Shown piece by piece: positions 1 to 6,921 of a stretch of 21,321 nt of DNA (the first letter of the stretch is position 1; the number at the start of each line of letters is the position of its first letter). Made by a program: the position numbers and the translations under genes. The stretch is from CAWEZN01 sp964498015. GTDB lineage: Bacteria > Zixibacteria > MSB-5A5 > GN15 > PGXB01. Location: positions 1 to 21,321 of the forward strand of contig CAZCFT010000040.1 in the NCBI GenBank assembly GCA_964498015.1. The letters are read 5' to 3'. The notes under the pieces were generated by a model that did no database searches, was not told where the DNA came from, and saw nothing but the letters and a program-made list of their open reading frames with translations.

Positions 1-2
1 AT

Positions 3-515
3 CTCCCTGATATTATCGCCAATTCCCAGCCATTAAAAGAAGACTCCGCTGGGAATATCAGACAGGTGGAAGCAGTGAAGTTTGATATCGAAAACATGAA
101 TCGAATTATTATTGATGTGGAAAAAATCATGGCGACCAATGGCAAAAAGGGAAATATAACAATGCAGAACGGCGACAATATATTTGTGCCGGAAATCCCG
201 AGTGGAATATCTGTCATGGGGGCAGTCGGAGCCAACGGTACGATCAAATATGAATCGGGGAAAAATGTCAAATATTATATATCAAGAGCCGGTAATTTCA
301 CCAATCAGGCGGACAAGAAAGGGACAAAGCTAATCAAGGCCGACGGCCGGGTTTTTGCAGGTAGCGGAACTCTGGGCAAGAAGATTGACCTCGGCGACGC
401 CGTCGTCGTCCCGGCCCAGATTAAGAAAGAGCATGATTGGATGAAAACAATGTCTGCTTCGATTTCAATAATAGGAGGAATACTGACCTCATTCTTTATT
501 ATAGATCGATTATAG
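3..515 (+). CDS. Polysaccharide export protein, SLBB/Wza-like (3' end only)
   Basis: This is the C-terminal part of an outer-membrane or periplasmic polysaccharide export protein; the reading frame is open to the left edge, so the true start lies outside the window. The segment around NGDNIFVPEIPSGISVMGAV, followed by a predicted strand-rich stretch and YYISRAGNF, has the form of an SLBB (soluble ligand-binding beta-grasp) repeat as in Wza-type exporters. A second short motif, LGDAVVVP, resembles the close of the next SLBB unit. The last 20 or so residues (SASISIIGGILTSFFIIDRL) form one hydrophobic segment, as expected for a C-terminal membrane anchor. Downstream genes for a sugar-phosphate transferase and a Wzi-like barrel support a role in capsule or exopolysaccharide export. 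A strong terminator follows at 570-612. Family is fairly sure, the exact subtype is not. Confidence 0.75.
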   Translation, partial: LPDIIANSQPLKEDSAGNIRQVEAVKFDIENMNRIIIDVEKIMATNGKKGNITMQNGDNIFVPEIPSGISVMGAVGANGTIKYESGKNVKYYISRAGNFTNQADKKGTKLIKADGRVFAGSGTLGKKIDLGDAVVVPAQIKKEHDWMKTMSASISIIGGILTSFFIIDRL

Positions 516-569
516 GAGTTCTGAAACTCTCTGGCTTAATGGAAGATTTACCCATTCTCACCTTCCTTA

Positions 570-612
570 GCCGTCCGGCAAATATTCTCTTCCTGCCGGG
601 CGGCATTTTTTT
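570..612 (+). terminator. Rho-independent terminator
   Basis: An 11-bp stem pairs 570-580 with 594-604. All positions pair, with one G-U at 574/600. The loop is 13 nt and seven T follow directly at 606-612. It lies 55 nt after the export gene stop and should separate that transcript from the PHP gene downstream. Confidence 0.85.
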
Positions 613-614
613 GA

Positions 615-679
615 CCGGGAATATCGTTCTTACGCAAAGGGAAAACATTTCAAATCCAATCCACAGCGCATATTCCCGG
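615..679. repeat. 10-bp inverted repeat in the intergenic region
   Basis: CCGGGAATAT at 615-624 is the exact reverse complement of ATATTCCCGG at 670-679, with 45 nt between. It lies just after the terminator and before the PHP gene. It could be an operator or a chance match; nothing else supports a role. Confidence 0.35.
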
Positions 680-702
680 CAAAATCCGCGATAGATAACT
701 CC

Positions 703-804
703 ATGAAATTCTTGCACTTAGGCTTCTTGCCACTAATCGCCGGTTCGGCATCATCTTTGCAAAGTATTTCAGCGGATAAAATGGATGCAACAGCGCCAAA
801 ATGA
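703..804 (+). CDS. Possible 33-aa secreted or leader peptide overlapping the PHP start
   Basis: An ATG at 703 opens a 33-codon frame that starts MKFLHLGFLPLIAGSASS, which reads like a signal peptide: one Lys, a hydrophobic core, then small residues. Its TGA (802-804) overlaps the ATG of the PHP gene (801-803) in an ATGA arrangement, typical of translational coupling. No clear Shine-Dalgarno sequence precedes either start, so coupling would help explain how the PHP gene is translated. There is no recognisable family and the ORF is short, so it may be chance. Confidence 0.3.
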   Translation: MKFLHLGFLPLIAGSASSLQSISADKMDATAPK

Positions 805-1610
805 GAATTGACCTACATACTCATACTGACCATTCTTTCGATTGCAGAATTCCGATCGAAGAGCTTATTCGAACGGCTGAGAAAAATCGGCTTGATGCTA
901 TCGCAATCTGCGATCACGACACCATGTCGGCGATTGGAATCGCAGAAAAAATATCAGACAGGATCTTGATAATTCCCGGCATGGAAATGTCTTGCGAGAA
1001 TGGCATTCATATTGTCGGCCTTTTTCTCAAGGGAGAGATTGTTTCCAAAAATATTCTTGACGTAATCGATGAGATTCATTCCCAGGGCGGGCTGGCGCTC
1101 CTGCCGCATCCTTTTCGTCCCAACTCCGGTCTGCTTTACGGTAGGTACAAGAACGGCCTTCTATCCGGAGAAGAGACCGGGAAGGCGTTATCCAAAGTCG
1201 ATCTTATCGAGGCCGTCAATTTCAGATGCCCTGGCGAGGCCATGCTGGAAACCGACAGATATCTAAAATCATATCCCGGTCTGCCTCAAGTCGCCGTGAG
1301 CGGCGCTCACACTGTTTCCGAAGTGGGTAGGGCCTTCTTGGAATTGGAGAATTTCAAGCCGGTAACTATCGGCGATATTAAAATGGCCTTGCTCCATACC
1401 CCTTGCCTGCTCCGCTTTGAGGTCTATAATCCCGAAGTCGGAATTGAAACACGCAAGATCATAATTCCAAGTCTGGGAAGAAAATTGATTTGGAAAGCAA
1501 AAAGAGTGTTTCATCTCCCTTCGCGCATTTCGACAAAAAGAATTTTCAGAAAATCCCCGGAAAGACCGATTAAAGACTTGGAGAGGGAAACAAACGAAAA
1601 ATCGCGATAG
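801..1610 (+). CDS. PHP-domain metal-dependent phosphoesterase
   Basis: 269 aa with a PHP (polymerase and histidinol phosphatase) fold, closest in style to the TrpH/YciV type that hydrolyses phosphate esters with a metal cluster. Visible motifs in order: HTHTDHSF (H6, H8), CDHDT (D38, H39, D40), GMEMS (E62), H70 in GIHIVG, LPHPF (H103), and SGAH (H170). The usual last motif is S-D-A-H, so its Asp is Gly here and one metal ligand may be altered. The C-terminal 80 residues are basic and not part of the core fold. The gene sits 33 nt before the aminotransferase-like gene in the polysaccharide block. Some PHP proteins in capsule loci (CpsB/YwqE) are tyrosine phosphatases, but the motifs here are of the TrpH kind, so substrate and link to polysaccharide synthesis are open. 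Confidence 0.85.
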   Translation: MRIDLHTHTDHSFDCRIPIEELIRTAEKNRLDAIAICDHDTMSAIGIAEKISDRILIIPGMEMSCENGIHIVGLFLKGEIVSKNILDVIDEIHSQGGLALLPHPFRPNSGLLYGRYKNGLLSGEETGKALSKVDLIEAVNFRCPGEAMLETDRYLKSYPGLPQVAVSGAHTVSEVGRAFLELENFKPVTIGDIKMALLHTPCLLRFEVYNPEVGIETRKIIIPSLGRKLIWKAKRVFHLPSRISTKRIFRKSPERPIKDLERETNEKSR

Positions 1611-1643
1611 AAAGACAGCGTTAGATTCAAGCAGGGCAGTGTA

Positions 1644-2768
1644 ATGAATCTCATGGATGACAGATTATTAACCGGCGCTTCGGAAAAATCTCTCTATAGA
1701 AAGAAGGCCCGCGCTCGGACAAGCCGACTGCTTCATGAAATGCCGCAACAGGCCTTGAAGGCCATCGAGGGTCATTTCAGAAATCCCGAACAGAGCCCAA
1801 GTTCGAAAATAATGGCCGCCGCTTTGTCGGGTATGTTATCTGAATATACTGGACTTCCCGAATCTACTATCCGAATTTTCGCAGGGCGCGCCGCCATATT
1901 TGACGCTATAGTCGATACTTTCTTGCGGCCCCACAATAAGGCTCTAATTGCCGGGCCTATTGATAACTATTTCGAGAAACAAGCCGAAAATCGGGAGGCC
2001 AAAATAAAATGCCATTATGGACCGTCCCCTTTCAGCGCCGATCCGGACGGAATTGTTAAAGAAGCTGACGAAAATACTGCAGTAGTCTATTTGCCGAACC
2101 CTAATCCGCTCACCGGGGTTGTTTATAGTTTGGAGGAAATCAGATTTATACTTGAGCATCTTCCCGACAATATGGTTGTAGTGGACGAGAGATATTGCGA
2201 ATATCACGGCTTTAGCTCGGCAGAATTGGTCAGACGGCATAGCAATCTAATCGTGATACGGTCTCTTCTCGAAGGTATGATTCATGAAGAATATCTCTGC
2301 ACATACATTCTCAGCTCGCCGGCCAATTTAAGCGATATAACCGAATGCAATGCCCTGCATGGACCGTCCAGTGTTTCCCAGATAGCCGCCATCGCTACAT
2401 TGAAGAGCCTCGACTTTATGCTCCGTCAAATAGACAGAATTCGCGAGAACATGATTTCCCTCTCGACAAAATTGCGCCGCTTCGGAATATTATGCAGACT
2501 AACCCCGATCGACCGCCTTCTGGTAAAATTGGCAGACCCCGAAAAGGCCTCTGATTTCCTGAATTCAAGAGATATTTTGACCGAAGACATCAGTCATTAT
2601 CATCAATTGGAAAACTATATCTCTCTTTATGTAGGAGACGATTCCTACAGCGAGTCAATTCTTCAAGCCTTCGAAGAAATGCCCGAGTCATATTTGAGAA
2701 CTAAGTCCGTTGGCCAGTCGAAAATTACTTTACACAGGCATTCTGAAACCGATTATGGGATATTTTAG
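1644..2768 (+). CDS. HisC-like class I/II aminotransferase homologue lacking the PLP lysine
   Basis: 374 aa that follow histidinol-phosphate aminotransferase order: a helix after FAGRAAIFDAIVDTF (about 79-93), YLPNPNPLTG (149-158, matching the family NPNNPTG), VVVDERYCEY (178-187, with PLP-ring Asp D181 and Tyr Y184), then LIVIRSLLEGMIHEEY (202-217). In active enzymes this last segment reads R-T-F-S-K-A-F-G, where Lys forms the Schiff base with PLP. Here that position is Glu 210 and no Lys lies nearby. The C-terminal R-I-S-I-G segment, whose Arg binds substrate carboxylate, reads ISLYVG (326-331). Several conserved residues are lost in an otherwise intact full-length frame, so this looks like a maintained non-transaminating protein and not a simple mutant. 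It overlaps the next gene by 14 nt and is probably co-translated with it. Function unknown. Confidence 0.75.
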   Translation: MNLMDDRLLTGASEKSLYRKKARARTSRLLHEMPQQALKAIEGHFRNPEQSPSSKIMAAALSGMLSEYTGLPESTIRIFAGRAAIFDAIVDTFLRPHNKALIAGPIDNYFEKQAENREAKIKCHYGPSPFSADPDGIVKEADENTAVVYLPNPNPLTGVVYSLEEIRFILEHLPDNMVVVDERYCEYHGFSSAELVRRHSNLIVIRSLLEGMIHEEYLCTYILSSPANLSDITECNALHGPSSVSQIAAIATLKSLDFMLRQIDRIRENMISLSTKLRRFGILCRLTPIDRLLVKLADPEKASDFLNSRDILTEDISHYHQLENYISLYVGDDSYSESILQAFEEMPESYLRTKSVGQSKITLHRHSETDYGIF

Positions 2769-4161
2769 CCAACATAGATTCGAAATCATTGTTATCCGTC
2801 TATTAAAGGCTCTTGGGTTGTCGGCGGCATTTTTCGCTATTGATTCTAACACCTCACTTTTCCCCTCGGAAGAAGCCGGAGAAGTTGTCCTTACCGCCGC
2901 GATTATTATACAACTCTTGCTTCAGCTCAGACTTCCCTCGGGCATGGAGATATTCCATAAAAATGAGTTAGTCGATAAAAAGAGATTCTTTGCTATTGAG
3001 TTTAGATTTATACTGCTACTGATTGCATCGACCTTTTTCCTAAATTTTGAAATAAATCCGACTAAATTCGCCCTACTCCTGCTTGCCAACTTTGGCCTGC
3101 AATGGATTTTTTTCTTTATTGGAATAATCTATTTCAGGCGATTTTATAAAACCCCAAATTCAAGGGCTCCATCAGCATCTGAGCGAAAGGCGATTATTGT
3201 CGGCGCCGCTCGTCGAGGGAAAGAAACCGCGGATCTTCTGATGGACCATCCCGAATTGAATATCCGGATAGTCGGATTTATCGATCCGCATCGGGAGGGT
3301 TTCTGGCGATACCGCGACATTCCGTTGATCGGTCATCCCGCCGACATCGGGAATGTAATCACCCACAACCATATTGATCTCGCCCTCATGGCTCTTGAGA
3401 AAGAGGACTTTGCGGAGGGCCAGAGTATTTTTGATACGCTTGAAAAAATGGGAGTAAATATCTGCCTGCCGCCGAATATTTATGATCGCGCCATTTCTCA
3501 GTGCCGGACGGCATCGCTTAACGGGCAACCTGCCCTGTTTTATCATGTGATTCCCGAAAATATGCTCGCACAGCTTCTGAAAACTGCAATCGATCGGATA
3601 GGCGCGCTGGTCGGAATAATTCTTACGTTTCCTATTTTTTGGGTATCAGCGGTCGCAATAAAGATTAATTCCGGCGGCCCCGTTCTTTACAAGCAACTCC
3701 GCTGTGGAAAAAACGGCCGGCTCTTCCCGATGCTGAAACTCCGCACTATGAATTGCGGGGCCGAAAAATTAAAGGCGAGTTTCGCCCATCTTAACGAGAT
3801 GTCCGGACCGGTGTTCAAAATCGAAAGAGACCCGCGGGTGACTGCCGTAGGTAGATTCCTGAGGAAATATTCAATCGACGAGCTTCCGCAATTGCTCAAT
3901 GTGCTTTCGGGAGATATGTCTTTGGTCGGCCCCAGGCCTCCGCTTCCAGAAGAAGTCGAGCAATACGAACCGTGGCAAAGGCGTCGTCTGGCGGTCAGAC
4001 CGGGCATTACCTGTCTATGGCAAATAAATGGCCGGAATAAGATTGATTTCGTTGAATGGATGAAGCTCGACCTGAAATATATAGACAACTGGTCGCTGGC
4101 CAGAGATGCCCTGATTCTAATCAAGACTATCCCGACTGTGCTTAGAGGAAACGGGGTCTGA
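2755..4161 (+). CDS. Exopolysaccharide polyprenyl glycosylphosphotransferase (WcaJ/EpsE type)
   Basis: 468 aa inner-membrane enzyme expected to transfer a sugar 1-phosphate from a nucleotide sugar to undecaprenyl phosphate, the first step of repeat-unit assembly. The N-terminal third carries several hydrophobic helices (about 11-30, 44-60, 80-97, 103-126). A Rossmann-like CoA-binding domain follows (KAIIVGAARRGKETADLL, about 145-162, with VGFIDP at 173-178). The catalytic bacterial sugar transferase domain covers about 270-468: a membrane helix near 280-302, LKLRTM (327-332), SIDELPQLLNVLSGDMSLVG (373-392), and PGITCLWQINGRN (416-428). ATG at 2755 is preferred over an in-frame TTG at 2710 because it starts close to the first membrane helix; it overlaps the previous gene by 14 nt. 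Length and domain order match the family. Which sugar is used cannot be read from the sequence. Confidence 0.9.
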   Translation: MGYFSQHRFEIIVIRLLKALGLSAAFFAIDSNTSLFPSEEAGEVVLTAAIIIQLLLQLRLPSGMEIFHKNELVDKKRFFAIEFRFILLLIASTFFLNFEINPTKFALLLLANFGLQWIFFFIGIIYFRRFYKTPNSRAPSASERKAIIVGAARRGKETADLLMDHPELNIRIVGFIDPHREGFWRYRDIPLIGHPADIGNVITHNHIDLALMALEKEDFAEGQSIFDTLEKMGVNICLPPNIYDRAISQCRTASLNGQPALFYHVIPENMLAQLLKTAIDRIGALVGIILTFPIFWVSAVAIKINSGGPVLYKQLRCGKNGRLFPMLKLRTMNCGAEKLKASFAHLNEMSGPVFKIERDPRVTAVGRFLRKYSIDELPQLLNVLSGDMSLVGPRPPLPEEVEQYEPWQRRRLAVRPGITCLWQINGRNKIDFVEWMKLDLKYIDNWSLARDALILIKTIPTVLRGNGV

Positions 4162-4189
4162 AAATATCTATTTCCTTTCAGTCTCTAAA

Positions 4190-5653
4190 ATGAAATTCTC
4201 AATTTTGCTTTTATTTACGCTCCTTCTTGCAGGCGCAATAAGCGATTTATGCGCCACAGCGCTCGTTCCGCCAAACATCCCTGAATTTAAATTGATGTAT
4301 GATTATTCTCGTCGCGAGGACATTTCGACTCCCGGGTCACGGCTTGAGCATAACATCGCTCCATACATGTTAAATACGACAGGTCTGAAAAACGCAGTGG
4401 CGGCGAGACAAGAGCGTCTCAACGCCGAAAAGGTCTTGCTTTATCTGTTTCCATCCGTCGATTTCCGCGCGGCAGAATATTCCAGAGGGCGGGACTACAA
4501 ATCAGCGAGAGGCGGGTTTATCGCCGCCCCTTCAGAAAAAATATATATCCTCACTGACTATTTTCTGGACGAAAAGCTGGCCAAGGACCCCGACTACACC
4601 GGACATAAATGGCGGGGCTTTGCCGGCGAAGTCGAAAACGCTTTTATATTTTATGGCGGTCATCGTGTCGAAATTATGGCCGGACGGTTCAGTTCCAATT
4701 GGGGACCGGAAGGCGAATCGCTCATATTGTCTTCAACAGCAAGACCGATGGATGCCGTATCAGCACGGCTAAAATGGGGCAGGCTTTTTTTCAGTTCCCA
4801 GTTCGGCCAGCTACAAAGATTCGCTTCGCCCGACAGTATAGGCGCCTTCGACAACCGGTATTTCTCCGCGCATAGGCTTGATATCAGGCTATCCAATAAT
4901 TTCAATGTCGGTCTATTCGAAAGCGCCATTTATGGCGGTAAGGGAAGAAATTTCGAGATATCTTATATCAACCCGTTGATGTTTTTTCACTCTATCCAGC
5001 TCAATGATAATGTCGATGATAATACCCTGTTCGGAGCTGACTTTACATATTTCATACGGAACCGCCACAAAATATATGGACAGTTATTGATCGACGATTA
5101 TCAGATCGACCACAAAGAATCTTCTGATAACGAGCCGAATGAAATCGGGATATTGCTGGGATTTCACTCGCTGAATATCTTTAATTTTCTTGACCTAAAG
5201 GGTGAATATCTACGAATTAACAATCGTGTCTATAATCAGTTCCTCTCTCGAAATCGATATGTCAATCGTGGAGAGCTTATTGGAAATAACTTCGGCCCCG
5301 ATGGCGACCGGTGGAGTCTAAGCGCCGAAAAATGGCTCCAATCTGAAAATAGAGTGAGTTTCGGTGTGTCATATCGAAGGAAGGGTGAAGGAAGATATAA
5401 TGACAAATGGAGAGCGCCGTGGCTTTTTTCGGGCAGTGATTATGATGAACCGTTTCCGACCGGCGTGGTGGAAAAGAAATTTGCCGCAGAATTCGGTTTT
5501 GAGGGGTACCCGAATAAATATATCTTCGTTGACGCTAATGCCGGCATTGAGCATATAGTCAATTTCGCCCATATGGAAAACGATGACCGCACCAATCCAT
5601 TTATTTCCATTCGTCTATCTTTTCTCTTAGGCGCAACTGTCCGCGTCCAATGA
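4190..5653 (+). CDS. Wzi-like outer-membrane capsule assembly protein
   Basis: 487 aa. A signal peptide (MKFSILLLFTLLLAGAISDL, then CATA) is followed by alternating hydrophobic/polar residues with many Tyr, Phe and Asn and the C-terminal pattern ISIRLSFLLGATVRVQ, all typical of an outer-membrane beta barrel. The segment GRFSSNWGPEGESLILSS followed by ARP resembles the conserved WGPG...SLLLS...ARP region of the Wzi/capsule assembly family. Wzi proteins bind or nucleate polysaccharide on the cell surface, which fits the transferase 28 nt upstream and the export protein at the window start. No strong Shine-Dalgarno sequence precedes the ATG. The exact polysaccharide and whether it is capsule or loose slime cannot be told. 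Confidence 0.75.
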   Translation: MKFSILLLFTLLLAGAISDLCATALVPPNIPEFKLMYDYSRREDISTPGSRLEHNIAPYMLNTTGLKNAVAARQERLNAEKVLLYLFPSVDFRAAEYSRGRDYKSARGGFIAAPSEKIYILTDYFLDEKLAKDPDYTGHKWRGFAGEVENAFIFYGGHRVEIMAGRFSSNWGPEGESLILSSTARPMDAVSARLKWGRLFFSSQFGQLQRFASPDSIGAFDNRYFSAHRLDIRLSNNFNVGLFESAIYGGKGRNFEISYINPLMFFHSIQLNDNVDDNTLFGADFTYFIRNRHKIYGQLLIDDYQIDHKESSDNEPNEIGILLGFHSLNIFNFLDLKGEYLRINNRVYNQFLSRNRYVNRGELIGNNFGPDGDRWSLSAEKWLQSENRVSFGVSYRRKGEGRYNDKWRAPWLFSGSDYDEPFPTGVVEKKFAAEFGFEGYPNKYIFVDANAGIEHIVNFAHMENDDRTNPFISIRLSFLLGATVRVQ

Positions 5654-5706
5654 TTTAAGCTTATGCAATGCACGGTGGACGGTACATACGCTATAGCTAT
5701 TTCCCG

Positions 5707-5943
5707 TCTATAGGGCTTGTTGAAAAAGTGCATTTTATGGCAAAGCGCTTCACGCATGTTCATCGAGCGCCCCAATCTGTCATCCGGTGCTTTGACACGG
5801 GACCCAGAAATCAGCTACTGGCTTGCACTTATGCGACTGCTTTCTGGATGTCCGGCAATTGCCGGACAAGACGATTCCTGTGTCACATCGCTAAAAAAAA
5901 TGCTTTTCCCCACTTGCGGGGGTTCTTCAACAAGCCCTATAGA
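5707..5943. mobile_element. MITE-like element, 237 bp, 18-bp perfect terminal inverted repeats
   Basis: TCTATAGGGCTTGTTGAA at 5707-5724 is the exact reverse complement of 5926-5943. If the repeat proper begins at GGGCTTGTTGAA, it is flanked by TA on both sides, which would fit TA target duplication as made by IS630/Tc1-type transposases. The arms stay loosely similar further inward (GCATTTT on each side), with a small C/G-rich hairpin near 5909-5922 on the right arm only. The interior has no coding frame; it contains a composite palindrome centred on 5849-5868 with CCAGAAA and TTTCTGG arms around it. This structure fits a non-autonomous dispersed element. No transposase gene of matching type is in the window. 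Confidence 0.6.
5849..5868. repeat. 20-bp perfect palindrome inside the MITE-like element
   Basis: TGTCCGGC AATT GCCGGACA is fully self-complementary. The surrounding CTGGAT..palindrome..GACGATTCC layout resembles the common REP-like family with CTGGATTCC/GGAATGACG arms, known as dispersed repeats in many genomes. Confidence 0.6.
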
Positions 5944-5959
5944 TGTGCCACGGCGGTTT

Positions 5960-5985
5960 CCCGACAGACGAGGACGTCTGTCGGG
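5960..5985. repeat. 11-bp stem hairpin, AGGA loop (REP-like)
   Basis: CCCGACAGACG (5960-5970) pairs perfectly with CGTCTGTCGGG (5975-5985) around an AGGA tetraloop. No T-tract follows on either strand (CACAA on the right, AAACC on the left strand), so it is not an intrinsic terminator. A REP-type repeat or protein-binding site is more likely. Confidence 0.5.
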
Positions 5986-6055
5986 CACAAAACTAATACA
6001 GGGACTGGGTTTCGTGCGTCCCTTTTTCAAATAAAATTATTCTCTTTGATTCTGC

Positions 6056-6086
6056 TGGAACATTTTTTAATTTCAATCATTATAAT
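6056..6086 (+). promoter_or_regulatory. Weak promoter candidate for the OsmC operon
   Basis: A perfect TATAAT lies at 6081-6086, 27 nt before the ATG at 6114. The best -35 candidate (TGGAAC, 6056-6061) is poor and the spacer is 19 nt, so only the -10 is convincing. Confidence 0.3.
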
Positions 6087-6113
6087 TATCAAAGATGGAG
6101 AATTTTGTATAAG

Positions 6114-6533
6114 ATGGTATCTGCAAAACTCAAATGGACCGGGGGGATTAGCTTCGAGGGAGTCTCTCAGTTTGGGCACAAAATTATCACCGACGGCGCC
6201 AAATCCGCGGGAGGCGCCGAAAGCGGCTATAAGCCGACTGAACTTCTAATGTTCGGACTGGCCGGATGCACCGGCGTAGATGTCGCCAATATATTGACTA
6301 AGATGCGTCAAGATGTCACCGGAATTGAAATAGAAGTGACCGGCTATCAGCCGGAGGAATTTCCAAAGCCGTTTAATAGAATTGAGGTCAAATACATTTT
6401 CATTGGCAAGAATCTGAATAAAGACAAGATTGAGCAGGCCATAAAGCTTTCTGAAGAGAAATATTGCTCGGTCAGTCAGACTCTCAAGGGGATGGCCAAA
6501 ATTATATCCAATTATGAAATACGGGAAGGTTGA
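6114..6533 (+). CDS. OsmC/Ohr-family thiol peroxidase-like protein
   Basis: 139 aa, full length for the family. OsmC/Ohr proteins reduce organic hydroperoxides with two cysteines; some members act on persulfides or as thiol carriers. Both cysteines are present: C52 in MFGLAGCTGVDV at the start of the long central helix and C118 in EEKYCSVSQTL. The N-terminus VSAKLKWTGG and GHKIITDG match the first beta strands of the YhfA-like subgroup. ATG 6114 is preferred because it gives that canonical N-terminus; an in-frame TTG at 6105 is closer to a GGAG (6097-6100) and cannot be excluded. It is the first gene of an operon with one base to the DUF302 gene. Confidence 0.9.
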   Translation: MVSAKLKWTGGISFEGVSQFGHKIITDGAKSAGGAESGYKPTELLMFGLAGCTGVDVANILTKMRQDVTGIEIEVTGYQPEEFPKPFNRIEVKYIFIGKNLNKDKIEQAIKLSEEKYCSVSQTLKGMAKIISNYEIREG

Positions 6534-6534
6534 A

Positions 6535-6921
6535 ATGAATGAATTAGCGTATCGAATCGAGACCAAGAAATCATTTGATGAGGTTTGCACTTCTTTGGAG
6601 AAGACCTCTCCTGAAAGGGGATTTCGCGTCCTGGCCGTACATGATACACAGGCAACTCTGGCTGAAAAAGGGTTTAAGATTGAACCGATGAAAATAATCG
6701 AGGTTTGCAATGCGAGTTTCGCCCATAAGGCAATCGGCCTTAATGCCGATGTTTCCCTTTTCATGCCCTGCAAAATTGTCGTCCGCGGTGAAAAAGGAAA
6801 AACGATAATGACGCTGGCAAAACCATCAATGATTTCCCAAATGCTTCCTAATTCCGGGCTTGAACAATTGGCCGGCGATGTGGAAAAGCAATTGATTGGC
6901 ATAATGGATGAGATTAAGTAA
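6535..6921 (+). CDS. DUF302 family protein
   Basis: 128 aa with the DUF302 pattern: an N-terminal strand-helix unit (AYRIETKKSFDEVCTSLEK), then FRVLAVHD, then KIIEVCNASFAHKAI near 53-67, DVSLFMPCKIVV (72-83), and an amphipathic C-terminal helix. Cysteines sit at 18, 58 and 79. The family has no firmly assigned reaction; its neighbours are often redox or sulfur genes, as here. The start at 6535 has a strong GGGAAGG (6523-6529) five bases upstream and sits one base after the OsmC stop; an upstream in-frame ATG at 6514 would overlap OsmC and is less likely. Its end overlaps the next small ORF by 14 nt. Confidence 0.85.
   Translation: MNELAYRIETKKSFDEVCTSLEKTSPERGFRVLAVHDTQATLAEKGFKIEPMKIIEVCNASFAHKAIGLNADVSLFMPCKIVVRGEKGKTIMTLAKPSMISQMLPNSGLEQLAGDVEKQLIGIMDEIK

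Larger units (their letters stand above)
5654..6113. other. Intergenic region with MITE-like element and palindromes
   Basis: 460 bp between the Wzi-like and OsmC genes. Small open frames here show no domain, start context or protein-like composition. The region holds a 237-bp inverted-repeat element (5707-5943), a nested 20-bp palindrome and a separate hairpin (5960-5985). The last 60 bp are AT-rich and probably carry the promoter of the OsmC operon. Confidence 0.7.

Noticed and set aside
437..694. 85-codon + frame after the export gene
   Set aside because: It overlaps the end of the export gene and runs through the terminator at 570-612; composition is not protein-like.
5707..5985. CRISPR array or integron repeats
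   Set aside because: The repeats are inverted, not regularly spaced direct repeats, and no cas or integrase gene is present.
5668..6249. 193-codon + frame across the MITE-like region
   Set aside because: It spans the inverted repeats and palindromes and enters the OsmC gene in another frame; no domain or start context.
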